From DATFVJ01 sp963712955 (GTDB lineage Bacteria; Actinomycetota; Actinomycetes; Streptosporangiales; Streptosporangiaceae), in contig CAVQKF010000005.1 in the NCBI GenBank assembly GCA_963712955.1, positions 124,001-188,000 of the forward strand: a stretch of 64,000 nt of DNA. The letters run 5' to 3'. The translations under genes were made by a program, and so were the position numbers. This document shows positions 29,767 through 37,795 of this stretch, in pieces. Position 1 is the stretch's first letter, and the number at the start of each line of letters is the position of its first letter. The notes beneath the pieces are model-generated. The model worked only from the letters and a program-made list of their open reading frames with translations, did not search any database and was not told the DNA's origin.

Positions 29767-30618
29767 TTGAGCGGCGCGGTAAGGGTGCCCGACGCGGCCG
29801 TTGTGTTGTCTACCGCGTCGGTATATCCGGAGCGGACACCTGACGCGTTCGAGGCGGCTGCCAAGCTGGGCTACGACGGCGTCGAGGTGATGGTCACCGG
29901 TGATCCGGTCAGCCAGGACGTGGACGTGTTGCGGCGGCTTGCTGATTACCATCACATGCCCGTGCTCGCGATCCACGCGCCCTGCCTACTCATCACGCAG
30001 CGGGTGTGGGGCCGCGAGCCATGGGGCAAGCTGGAGCGGGCCAGGGAGGTCGCGGAGCGGCTCGGTGCGAAGGTGGTCGTAGTCCACCCGCCATTCCGCT
30101 GGCAGCGCGATTACGCACGTGAATTCGAGTCAGGGCTTGCCAGGATGGCTGAGAAGACCGACGTCGTCTTCGCGGTCGAGAACATGTTTCCGCTGCGCGC
30201 ACGCGGCACGGAGGTCGTGCCGTACGCGCCGCACTGGAATCCGGTGGACCAGGACTACCAGCACGTCACGCTCGACCTGTCGCACACGGCCGTGTCCGGC
30301 TCCGATGCGCTCGAGATGGCGCGCAAGCTCGGCGGCAGGCTCGCGCACGTCCACCTCGCAGACGGCACAGGCACGACCAACCGAGACGAGCACCTGGTTC
30401 CCGGCCGGGGCAACCAGCCGTGTGCCGCACTGCTCGAGCACCTCGCCGCGACTAACTATCCTGGCCTGGTTGTGCTCGAGGTGGGCACCCGCCGGGCGCT
30501 GAGCCGCGAGGACCGCCGCACCGATCTCGCCGAGGCGCTGGCCTTCACCCGCCTGCACCTGGCCGCCGCGGTCAAGGCGACCGGGCGCCGGGGGCGTGCC
30601 GCCGGAAGAGGGGCATGA
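29767..30618 (+). CDS. Sugar phosphate isomerase/epimerase-like (AP endonuclease 2 fold)
   Basis: The 283-residue TIM-barrel protein has the family's metal-site pattern: GYDGVEVMV, LAIHAPCLL, VVVHPPF, FAVENMF with the metal Glu, HVTLDLSHTAVSG, LAHVHLADGTG, and LVVLEVGTRR. Such proteins isomerise sugars or related acids, or occasionally act as endonucleases. The substrate cannot be read from sequence. Start is TTG at 29767. The stop overlaps the next gene's ATG by four bases (ATGA), so it forms an operon with a TetR regulator. Confidence 0.75.
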   Translation: MSGAVRVPDAAVVLSTASVYPERTPDAFEAAAKLGYDGVEVMVTGDPVSQDVDVLRRLADYHHMPVLAIHAPCLLITQRVWGREPWGKLERAREVAERLGAKVVVVHPPFRWQRDYAREFESGLARMAEKTDVVFAVENMFPLRARGTEVVPYAPHWNPVDQDYQHVTLDLSHTAVSGSDALEMARKLGGRLAHVHLADGTGTTNRDEHLVPGRGNQPCAALLEHLAATNYPGLVVLEVGTRRALSREDRRTDLAEALAFTRLHLAAAVKATGRRGRAAGRGA

Positions 30619-31229
30619 ACGGGCGCATCAGCCCGATCCCGGAACGCGGCACGGGTTCCGGCCTGCCCGGCAGGCGGCCTGGCCCGAGCCAGACGCGCGA
30701 CGCGGTTCTCGGCGCGGCGCGCAGGCTCTTCGCAGAACGTGGCTACGAAAAGACGACCATCAGGGCCATTGGCCGCGAGGCCGGCGTTGACGCGGCACTT
30801 GTCCATCACTTCTTCGGTACGAAGGAGCAGGTTTTCGTCGCGGCAATGGCCTTCCCTTTCGACCCGGCCGATCTGATCCGCGAGGTCGTGAGCGGGCCGC
30901 GCGACGAGATGGCTCGGCGGTTCGTGCGGTTCTTCCTCTCGGTCTGGCGCGATCCCGAGGCACGGGCACCGTTCGTCGCCATTCTGAGGTCGGCCACCAC
31001 GAACGAGCAGGCGGCGGCGATGTTCCGCGAGTTCATTTCCAGTGCGCTGCTCGCGAGGATCGCAGGCACGCTCGGCGTGCCCAGGCTCCGCGTCGAGGCC
31101 GCTGCCGCACAGCTTGTCGGGATCGCACTCGTGCGTTACGTCATCGGCATCGAACCGCTGGCCTCTTCCCCTGAGCATGAGATCGTGGCGCTGGTTACGC
31201 CGGTGATCGACTATTACCTCAGCGGCTGA
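30615..31229 (+). CDS. TetR-family transcriptional regulator
   Basis: The 204-residue product has a TetR DNA-binding domain at about residues 26-75: AARRLFAERGYEKTTIRAIG, with HHFFGTKEQVF. The ligand-binding part contains FVRFFLSVWRDPEARAPFVA and a C-terminal LVRYVIGIEPL, close to the TetR_C_17-like group seen in actinomycetes. It overlaps the upstream isomerase gene by four bases and is convergent with dtd. Its targets are unknown; the overlapped isomerase gene is one candidate. Confidence 0.85.
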   Translation: MNGRISPIPERGTGSGLPGRRPGPSQTRDAVLGAARRLFAERGYEKTTIRAIGREAGVDAALVHHFFGTKEQVFVAAMAFPFDPADLIREVVSGPRDEMARRFVRFFLSVWRDPEARAPFVAILRSATTNEQAAAMFREFISSALLARIAGTLGVPRLRVEAAAAQLVGIALVRYVIGIEPLASSPEHEIVALVTPVIDYYLSG

Positions 31230-31252
31230 CCGTCGCGCTGGGCCCGTCTCCT

Positions 31253-31679
31253 TCAGGCCTCGAGAATCAGCGTCACCGGGCCGTCGTTGATCAGTGAGAC
31301 CTGCATGTGCGCGCCGAACACCCCGGTCCCGACCTCGGCGCCCAAGCCCCGCAACGCGGCCACGAAGCTGTCGACGAGCGGCTGCGCGGCCTGGCGCTGG
31401 CGCCGCGCCGAGCCAGGTGGGCCGCCGCCCCTTCCTTGTGTCGGCGTAGAGCGTGAACTGGCTGATCACAAGCAACGGTGCGCCAGTGTCCGCGCAGGAT
31501 TTTTCGCTGGGCAGAATCCGCAGCGTGTAGATCTTCCCTGCCAGGGTGGACGCCACAGATTCGGTGTCGGAATGGGTGACGCCTAGCAGGACGACCAGGC
31601 CGTATCCGGCGATCGACGCCACGACGCGCCCGCCCGTGCTGACGGAGGCCCTGGTCACCCGTTGGACGACAGCTCGCAT
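31253..31679 (-). pseudogene. dtd: D-aminoacyl-tRNA deacylase Dtd, frameshifted
   Basis: The start MRAVVQRVTRASV and ISQFTLYADTRKGRRPTWL read in one frame. From about 31405 the next frame gives QPLVDSFVAALRGLGAEVGTG, VFGAHMQVSLINDGPVTLIL and a stop at 31253. Total length is 427 bases, one more than a multiple of three, so a single inserted base (or two lost) in CGCGGCGCC broke it. Dtd removes D-amino acids (and Gly) from tRNA. All catalytic segments (SQFTLY; NDGPVT) remain, so sequencing error is as likely as true loss. Confidence 0.88.
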
Positions 31680-31699
31680 GGTGATGCATTCTGCCGGTC

Positions 31700-32530
31700 A
31701 TGACACCTAGCACGCTCATCACCGTCGCGCCCACAGGCGCGGAGGCACGAAAGGACGAGGTTCCCGCTCTTCCCGTAACCCTGGAGGAACTGGTCACCAC
31801 GGCGAAACAGTGCCAGGAGGCGGGTGCCGCCGTGATCCACGTGCACATCCGTGACCGGAACGCCAGCCCCACCCTTGACCTCGGCAGGCTCGCAGAGACG
31901 GTTCACGCCCTGAGGGAGGCCACCGATCTCATCGTTCAGCTTTCGACGGGCGGCGCGGTCACCGATCCGCCCGACGACCGGCTGCGGGTACTCGAAGCGG
32001 GACCTGATGCCTGCTCGCTGACCTGCGGCACGGTCAATTTCGGCGACGAGATCTTCAGCAACTCATGGCCGTTCATCCGTTCCCTGTACCAGCGGACGCA
32101 GCAGCTTGGCGTGGTGCCGGAGTTCGAGCTTTTCGATCTCGGCCATGTCGCGGCGCTGCACCGCCTGCTCGGCGAGTTCGGCCCACCCGCGGGCGGGCAT
32201 GTGCACTGTGACCTTGTCATGGGCGTACCGGGCGGAATGCCCGGGGACGCTGCCACGCTTGTCGCTGCGGTGGCGGCGCTGCCTGGCGGGGCGACGTGGT
32301 CGGCCACGGGTATCGGCCGGACGACGCTGCCCGTCATGTTCGCAGCGCTCGCCGCGGGCGGCCACCTGCGGGTCGGCATGGAGGACACGCTCAGCTTCGC
32401 CCGCGGCCGCCCGGCGGCTGGCAACGCCGAACTGGTGGAACGGGCCGCCGCACTCGCCGCGCACGCGCAGCGCCCGCCGATGCTGCCACAGCAGGCGCGC
32501 GAGTTCCTGGGGGTGCGAGATCGCCGCTGA
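31700..32530 (+). CDS. BKACE-family beta-keto acid cleavage enzyme (DUF849)
   Basis: The 276-residue TIM-barrel product matches the 3-keto-5-aminohexanoate cleavage enzyme family: ITVAPTGAEA at the N-terminus, AAVIHVHIRD (metal-binding histidines), IVQLSTGGA, DACSLTCGTVNFG, PEFELFDLGH with metal Glu, VMGVPGGMPG, and HLRVGMEDTL. Members condense acetyl-CoA with beta-keto acids. The specific acid is unknown. Divergent from dtd by 20 bases and followed closely by asparaginase. Confidence 0.85.
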   Translation: MTPSTLITVAPTGAEARKDEVPALPVTLEELVTTAKQCQEAGAAVIHVHIRDRNASPTLDLGRLAETVHALREATDLIVQLSTGGAVTDPPDDRLRVLEAGPDACSLTCGTVNFGDEIFSNSWPFIRSLYQRTQQLGVVPEFELFDLGHVAALHRLLGEFGPPAGGHVHCDLVMGVPGGMPGDAATLVAAVAALPGGATWSATGIGRTTLPVMFAALAAGGHLRVGMEDTLSFARGRPAAGNAELVERAAALAAHAQRPPMLPQQAREFLGVRDRR

Positions 32531-32588
32531 CGGCCGTGGCACCGCGGCGGAGGCTACGACCACACAGATACATAACGGCTCACGCGGA

Positions 32589-33839
32589 GTGTCGCCCGCA
32601 CCGCCAGGTGACGTGCTGCTCGCGGTAGCCGTTCGGTCTGGTTTCCTGGAATCCCAGCACCGCGGGCGCGCCGTCGGCCTTGCCCGCGACGGTCGCGTGG
32701 TGCTTCGCGCAGGTGCGGCGGGCGAGCCGGTCTTCCCGCGATCCGCCAACAAGCCCATTCAGGCGGCCGCCATGCTGCGAAACGGCCTTGACCTGCGCGG
32801 CACGCTGCTCGCGCTTGCCGCGGCAAGCCACTGCGGCGAGGGTTTCCATCTTGCGGGGGTCCGGGAGATCCTTGCCCGCGCCGGCCTGGACGATAGCGCA
32901 CTTGGCTGCCCGGCGGCCCTGCCGCTCGATGAGGCCGCGGCCATCGCCGTGCTTCGTAGCGGCGGCGCCGCGGAGCCTGTCTACAACAACTGCTCGGGCA
33001 AGCATGCGGCGATGGCGGCCACCTGCGTGTCAGCGGGCTGGCCGGTGGCCGGCTACCAGCGCCCGGATCATCCGCTGCAGGTTGCGATCCGTGAGACGGT
33101 GGAGCGCCTCGCCGGTGAGCCCGTAGCGGCAACGGGCGTGGACGGCTGCGGGGCACCGCTCTTCGCGGTCTCCCTGGAGGGGATCGCGCGGGCGCTCCGA
33201 GGCATGGTGCTCGCGGATCCTGGAAGCCCGGAGCGTATGGTCGTTGACGTGATGCGTGCCTACCCGGAGTGGACGTCAGGAACGCGGTGGCCCGAGCGCG
33301 CTCTGATGACCGCGGTGCCTGGCCTGCTGGTGAAGTCGGGTGCCGAGGGCATGGAGGTGTTCGCGTCCGCCGACGGCCGGGCCTGCGCGGTGAAGATCGC
33401 GGATGGCGCGCGCCGCGCCGTGACGCCCGTGACGGTGGCGCTGTTGCGGGCGCTCGGCATCGCCGCGGGTCCCGAAGCGCCGGATGGCGTGGATCAGGAG
33501 GTACTCGGCACGCTGACCGCGACTCCGCTCCTCGGCGGTGGCGCGCCGGTGGGTGCGGTGCGGGCTGTATGGCCACCAGAGCCAGCAGAGTCAGCAGAGT
33601 CAGCGGAGCCGGCAGCGCAAGCAGAGCAAGCGGACCCAGCAGAGCAAGCGGACCCAGCAGAGCAAGCGGACCCAGCAGAGCAAGCGGACCCAGCAGCGCA
33701 AGCAGCACAAGCGGAGCAAACGGATCCAGCAGAGCAAGCGGACCCAGAGCAAGCAGAGCAAGCGGACCCTGCGGAGCAAGCGGACCCAGCAGAGCAAGCA
33801 GCACAAGCAGCACAAGCAGCGCCGGGGTCAGCGCTGTGA
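32589..33839 (+). CDS. Asparaginase (type II-like, PF06089) with repeat tail
   Basis: The 416-residue product contains the family motifs FPRSANKPIQAAAML, AAASHCGEGFH, YNNCSGKHAAMAA (catalytic region), GVDGCGAPLFAVSL and VPGLLVKSGAEGM. It hydrolyses asparagine to aspartate and ammonia. Normal members end near residue 325. Here nt 33585-33836 adds about 85 residues of EQADPA-type repeats (18-bp units), very acidic and probably disordered. GTG at 32589 is the best start; no strong ribosome site was found. It lies 58 bases after the BKACE gene, likely co-transcribed. Confidence 0.83.
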   Translation: MSPAPPGDVLLAVAVRSGFLESQHRGRAVGLARDGRVVLRAGAAGEPVFPRSANKPIQAAAMLRNGLDLRGTLLALAAASHCGEGFHLAGVREILARAGLDDSALGCPAALPLDEAAAIAVLRSGGAAEPVYNNCSGKHAAMAATCVSAGWPVAGYQRPDHPLQVAIRETVERLAGEPVAATGVDGCGAPLFAVSLEGIARALRGMVLADPGSPERMVVDVMRAYPEWTSGTRWPERALMTAVPGLLVKSGAEGMEVFASADGRACAVKIADGARRAVTPVTVALLRALGIAAGPEAPDGVDQEVLGTLTATPLLGGGAPVGAVRAVWPPEPAESAESAEPAAQAEQADPAEQADPAEQADPAEQADPAAQAAQAEQTDPAEQADPEQAEQADPAEQADPAEQAAQAAQAAPGSAL

Positions 33840-33914
33840 CGGGCGCGAATGGTCTCAGCGTGCAAGCCCACGTGACGAAGAGCACACCGCGCCCGGGATC
33901 TGGTGCTTGCTAAA

Positions 33915-33932
33915 TGCTTGCAATTGCAAGCA
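33915..33932. promoter_or_regulatory. Perfect 18-bp palindromic operator upstream of XRE gene
   Basis: TGCTTGCAATTGCAAGCA is a perfect palindrome 20 bases before the ATG of the XRE regulator. An extra half-site TGCTTGC lies at 33904-33910. The position suggests autoregulation by the regulator. Operators of this TTGC-N-GCAA kind are known for short actinobacterial XRE regulators. Confidence 0.65.
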
Positions 33933-33952
33933 CCGTCGGCGACACTAGAGGT

Positions 33953-34363
33953 ATGCGTCCGGTGAGATCAATCGGTGTCTACATCCGTGAGCAGCGGCAG
34001 CAGGCGAAGATTTCGCTGCGTCAGCTCGCTTTGGCGGCTGGCGTGTCGAATCCATACCTGAGCCAGATCGAGCGTGGGCTGCGCAAGCCGAGTGCCGAAG
34101 TGCTGCAGCAGATCGCCAAGGGTCTGCGGATCTCCGCCGAGGCACTCTACATTCAGGCGGGAATCCTGGAGGACCGGCCTGCGGATTCGGTCTTCAAGCC
34201 CGCGGTGCTTGGCGATCCGCACCTGACCGAGCGCCAGAAGCAGGTCCTGATCGACATCTATGAGTCGTTCAGGAAAGAGAACGCGACGGATTCCGCCGAA
34301 GCCGCGCTGATTGATGATCGCAACATAGCCACCCCGCTAACCCCGGGGGGAAATGCTTCATGA
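33953..34363 (+). CDS. XRE-family regulator of the HBHA cluster
   Basis: The 136-residue product has a helix-turn-helix at about 8-62 (YIREQRQQAKISLRQLALAA, NPYLSQIERGLRKPS) and a C-terminal helical tail (LTERQKQVLIDIYESFRKEN). It corresponds in order and size to Rv0474 of M. tuberculosis, which precedes hbhA and a DUF2516 gene exactly as here. It overlaps the next gene by four bases (ATGA). The palindrome just upstream fits self-regulation. Confidence 0.87.
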   Translation: MRPVRSIGVYIREQRQQAKISLRQLALAAGVSNPYLSQIERGLRKPSAEVLQQIAKGLRISAEALYIQAGILEDRPADSVFKPAVLGDPHLTERQKQVLIDIYESFRKENATDSAEAALIDDRNIATPLTPGGNAS

Positions 34364-35079
34364 AGGGACTGGGGACGATGGGCCGCCTGGCAACAGACGT
34401 CAGAAACGAAGTTAGGAAGCTCGCAGAGCACAAGGCGGTCTACGCTGCCGCTGGCGCGGGCGACCTCGCGGTCGAGGCGCTCCGTGCGCTGCCAGACCGG
34501 TTCGCCCGGTTGCAGGAGAAGGCGGACCTGACCGCGCTGTCCGGCCTCGCATTCGAGTACGTGACAGTGGCGGCTGCCCGCGCCTTCCAGGTATACGACG
34601 AGCTTGCCGATCGCGGTATGCAGGTCATCAACAGGGTGGACCCGCAGCAGGCCGCTGCGCAGCTCGAGGAGGCGGCCCGGTCGACCGCCACAGTGACCCT
34701 GCACACGACCGTCCGCGCGGCCGATGCGGCGCGCAAGACAGCGCACACGACCGTCCGCGCGGCCAGCCTGGCGGCGAACCAGGCAGTGGGCCAGGCCAGC
34801 CAGGTAGCCGGCAGGACCAACCACGTCGCGGACCGTGCCAGTGAGAGCGCGAGCAAGGCCAATGGGGGCGCGGGCCGTGCCAGTGGGAGCGCGAGCAAGG
34901 CCAGTGGCGGCGCGGGCCGTGCCAGTGGGAGCGCGAGCAAGGCCAGTGGCGGCGCGGGCCGTGCCAGCGGGAGCGCGAGCAAGGCCAGTGGCGGCGCGGG
35001 CCGTGCCAGCGGGAGCGCGAGCAAGGCCAGCGGGAGCGCGAGCAAGGCCAGCCGCACACCCAAGGGGACCACGGCCTGA
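34360..35079 (+). CDS. HBHA-like protein with Ser/Ala/Lys repeat tail
   Basis: The 239-residue product starts with a coiled-coil-rich region (RNEVRKLAEHKAVYAAAGAG, ALPDRFARLQEK) like the N-terminus of heparin-binding haemagglutinin. M. tuberculosis HBHA ends in Lys/Pro/Ala repeats that bind heparan sulfate. Here the tail (nt 34845-35060) is a set of 14-residue SASKASGGAGRASG-type units encoded by 42-bp repeats, rich in Ser/Ala/Gly with Lys and Arg. No signal peptide, as in HBHA. In a non-pathogen the role is unknown; surface or membrane association is inferred. Confidence 0.75.
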   Translation: MKGLGTMGRLATDVRNEVRKLAEHKAVYAAAGAGDLAVEALRALPDRFARLQEKADLTALSGLAFEYVTVAAARAFQVYDELADRGMQVINRVDPQQAAAQLEEAARSTATVTLHTTVRAADAARKTAHTTVRAASLAANQAVGQASQVAGRTNHVADRASESASKANGGAGRASGSASKASGGAGRASGSASKASGGAGRASGSASKASGGAGRASGSASKASGSASKASRTPKGTTA

Positions 35080-35227
35080 CAGGCGCCGGCCACTAACGCG
35101 GCTGTGGACGAGCGTCAGCGGCGTTGATCCGCCTCGTGATAACGAGCGTTCAACGTTGCCAGCCGGTTGCCCGCAGCCGAGCTTGCTTCAGTTCCCACCA
35201 TGTGCCCAGACCGGATAATCTGATGCG

Positions 35228-35563
35228 GTGATCGGTGCCGCATTGTCCCCGCTGTACTACCTCTTCCTGGTGCTCGCTCTCGGTGCCTTCGTCGCGGAGG
35301 CGTGGGCGTTCATCGACGCGATCAGCCGCCCGGCGCGGGCGTTTCCCGCTGCGGGCAAGCAGACCAAGCCGCTGTGGCTGATCATCCTCGGTGTGGCCAC
35401 CGTCGTGGGGTTGTACAGCCTCGTGTTCAGTGCTGGCCTGTCCATCAGCATTCTCCCGATCGCGGCTTTCGTCGCCGCCGCCATCTACCTGACCGACGTC
35501 CGGCCCAAGGTGAAAGCGCTTGGGCGCGGCGGATCGAGTTCGGGCCCGTACGGCCCATGGTAA
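35228..35563 (+). CDS. DUF2516 membrane protein
   Basis: The 111-residue product has three hydrophobic helices (about 8-26, 48-66 and 68-88) with the linker DAISRPARAFPAAGKQTKPLW, diagnostic of DUF2516, a family found next to hbhA in mycobacteria (Rv0476). The C-terminus is basic then Gly/Ser/Pro. It completes the conserved XRE-HBHA-DUF2516 trio. Function unknown. No good ribosome site; GTG at 35228 starts the family N-terminus. Confidence 0.85.
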   Translation: MIGAALSPLYYLFLVLALGAFVAEAWAFIDAISRPARAFPAAGKQTKPLWLIILGVATVVGLYSLVFSAGLSISILPIAAFVAAAIYLTDVRPKVKALGRGGSSSGPYGPW

Positions 35564-35683
35564 CCACCTGGCCCGAGCGGCTTGCTGCCGTGGATGTGAT
35601 CTGGATCGTTGACCGGAGTCCGGCCGGTGACCGGGCGCACTGCGCGCCGATCATGAACTGGGGCGTGCAGGCTGGTTCCTGCG

Positions 35684-35752
35684 ACTTCCCCCCCGAAAAC
35701 GTCGTCCCTGCGGGCGGAATGCCCGTTTTCCGTGACGTCTTCGGGGGGAAGT
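35684..35752. repeat. Long imperfect hairpin after DUF2516 gene
   Basis: Arms ACTTCCCCCCCGAAAACGTC (35684-35703) and GACGTCTTCGGGGGGAAGT (35734-35752) pair nearly perfectly. Inside is a second small hairpin CGGGC/GCCCG. It could be a terminator for the DUF2516 transcript or a palindromic repeat element; it has no U-run. Confidence 0.6.
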
Positions 35753-36096
35753 TGTGTTCCTGGCCCCGTCATCGCCTCGCTTGGCCTCGGCCGGCGCGGG
35801 CAGGGCAAGCCACCGGAGGTGACCTGCGCGGAGCTGGCAGCGCCTGCTCGCGCTCAACGCCGCCATCTGGCACACAACTGGCAGATCCACCGGGCGTACC
35901 TGGTACTCGAGTGGGTGAGCGGAGACTCGCTCGATGATCTGCTCTCCCCGGGACCATTGGCGCGCGCGCCCGTCAAGCGCTCACTTGTCGCCTACGACCA
36001 CCGACCTGCCCAACTTTCCTGGTCAACGACCCAGCTGTCCCTGTAGGGACAGCTAGGTCACACCCACGATCGATCACGGTCTCTTAAGCTCCTGTT
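35753..36096. other. Non-coding stretch with possible protein-kinase remnant
   Basis: Between the long hairpin and the AlaX-like gene no gene is supported. On the plus strand one frame at about 35860-35970 reads AYLVLEWVSGDSLDDLL, reminiscent of the hinge region of Ser/Thr protein kinases, but the surroundings are not kinase-like. It may be a decayed fragment. The AlaX promoter should lie near 36040-36090. Confidence 0.3.
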
Positions 36097-36828
36097 ATGG
36101 CTGAAGTCGAATGGCGTACCCACCGGCTCGAACTGGACGATCAGACGCTGCGTGAATGGGACGCGACCGTGCTCGCCTCCGGCCGCGACGGGATCGTCCT
36201 TGATAGGTCGGCGTTCTACCCTGGTGGTGGCGGGCAGCCTCCCGACGGCGGTGTGCTGCTCTGGGGTGGCGTAGCGACCAGGATCGTCGGGGCGAGGAAG
36301 GGTGATGACCTCTACCTCGTGCCCGCCGAGGACGATCCGGTCCCGCCGCCTGGTACCGCGGTCCGCGGCGCGCTTGACGACGAGAGGCGCAGTGCGCTGA
36401 TGCGCACCCACTCCGCCCTGCATGTCCTGTGCGGCGTGGTGTTCCGTGACTTTGGCGCGCTCGTCACCGGCGGGAACATGGAACCGCTCACCGCGCGGAT
36501 GGACTTCAACATGACAGAAGTGCCCGCGGCCTTCCGCGAATCCGTTGAGGCCGCGTGCAATCAGGAGGTGGGCGCTGACCGGCGCATTGACGTGCGGGTA
36601 CTGCCCCGTGCCGAGGCGTTCGCGATTCCCGGTATCATCCGCACCGCCACAAATCTTGTGCCTGAAAGCGTCGAGCAGGTCAGGATCATCGACATCGTCG
36701 GGCTCGATACACAGGCCGACGGCGGCACGCACGTCGCTTCGACCAAGCAGATCGGCCGGATCGAGCTTGTCAAGATGGAGAACAAGGGCAGGGGATTTCG
36801 CCGGGTGCGGCTGCGCGTCCGCGACTGA
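36097..36828 (+). CDS. AlaX-type alanyl-tRNA editing protein
   Basis: The 243-residue product resembles the editing domain of alanyl-tRNA synthetase. AFYPGGGGQPPDGG (40-52) is the conserved substrate loop. The first zinc pair is H105-X3-H109 in RTHSALHVL. The second motif, usually CGGTH, reads D208-GGTH, so the third ligand Cys is replaced by Asp while H212 is kept. Such proteins hydrolyse Ser- or Gly-tRNA(Ala). The Cys-to-Asp change may exist in other free-standing members and may still bind metal. Monocistronic. Confidence 0.85.
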   Translation: MAEVEWRTHRLELDDQTLREWDATVLASGRDGIVLDRSAFYPGGGGQPPDGGVLLWGGVATRIVGARKGDDLYLVPAEDDPVPPPGTAVRGALDDERRSALMRTHSALHVLCGVVFRDFGALVTGGNMEPLTARMDFNMTEVPAAFRESVEAACNQEVGADRRIDVRVLPRAEAFAIPGIIRTATNLVPESVEQVRIIDIVGLDTQADGGTHVASTKQIGRIELVKMENKGRGFRRVRLRVRD

Positions 36829-36850
36829 TCCCACCGCCGCGCGGCCAGGC

Positions 36851-37795
36851 TCACAGCGGCACGAGCAGCAGCGCGGCGGGTGCCACGGCCACTAGCGCAG
36901 CCAGTGCGCACACGGCGGCAAGTGCCGGCCGCGACAACCGCGGCGCGGGGTCGAGCAACCTGCTGACGCGCGCCGCCACATCGGATTGCGTCGCCGGCGC
37001 GGCCGCCAATGCGCCGGACGGTGGCCGGACGCTGCCCGCGACGCCGAATCTCAGCAGCGCGGTGGCGAGTTCCCTGGCCGGTCTCTGCTTACGCGCACAG
37101 TCGTCTGCGAGCATCTCGACGAGTAGGGCGACGGCCGCATTCGCCCGGGCCGCCACCCCGGACCAGCCGAAGATGCGAAGCAGCGCGGTGAACGGCAGCA
37201 GCACCAGGTCGTGCCGCGCCCGCAGGTGCGCGCGCTCATGGGCAATTACGGCAGCGAGTTCAGCGCGATCGAGCAGCGCGAGCGTTCCCGCGCTCACTAC
37301 GATCTGGGAGTGGCGGCCTGGAACGCAATAGGCAGCGGCCGCCGGGTGATCCACCACAAGCGCACCTGGCAGCCGCGGGTCGCCGTGAGCCAGGAGCGCG
37401 AGCAGCGCCCGCTGCCTGCGCCTGGCCCGCAGCACGTCGCCCGCAGCCGCGAGCAGGATCCCCCAGAGCAGCGCAAGCAGCGCGGCTCCCGCCGAAATCG
37501 CGGCCAGCCGGGCACCGGCGAAGACCATGGGCTTGCCTGCCGCGCCGTGTCCAGCGATCAGCCGGGCACCGAACGCCATCACGCCGGCCGCGATACCCGC
37601 CCGGTGCGGCGTGACCGCCGCACCTGCAAGCGCGCCGACAGCGCCGAGGCCCCAGCACAGGCCGAGTGCCTGCCACAGCAGGATCGCGGCCGCGGGGCAC
37701 CTGAGTGGCCAGGTGGCCGCGGCGAGCACCAGCGCGGCTGGCACGCACGCGACGGAGACCGCCGCGAGGAGCGCTGCGCTTGCCAGCCCGCCCAT
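36851..37795 (-). CDS. M56-family membrane metallopeptidase (BlaR1-like)
   Basis: The 314-residue product has membrane helices in the N-terminal half and at the end. The zinc site HERAH is in AAVIAHERAHLRARHDL (near residue 190), with VVDHPAAAAYCVPG upstream, diagnostic of actinobacterial M56 peptidases. It lacks the penicillin-binding sensor domain of true BlaR1. The ATG overlaps the stop of the upstream BlaI gene by one base (TGATG), so both are made together. Probable role: cleave BlaI in response to an envelope signal. Confidence 0.85.
   Translation of the reverse strand: MGGLASAALLAAVSVACVPAALVLAAATWPLRCPAAAILLWQALGLCWGLGAVGALAGAAVTPHRAGIAAGVMAFGARLIAGHGAAGKPMVFAGARLAAISAGAALLALLWGILLAAAGDVLRARRRQRALLALLAHGDPRLPGALVVDHPAAAAYCVPGRHSQIVVSAGTLALLDRAELAAVIAHERAHLRARHDLVLLPFTALLRIFGWSGVAARANAAVALLVEMLADDCARKQRPARELATALLRFGVAGSVRPPSGALAAAPATQSDVAARVSRLLDPAPRLSRPALAAVCALAALVAVAPAALLLVPL

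Noticed and set aside
35859..35970. Serine/threonine kinase gene
   Set aside because: Only about 17 residues look kinase-like; no Gly-loop, catalytic HRD or DFG segments nearby.
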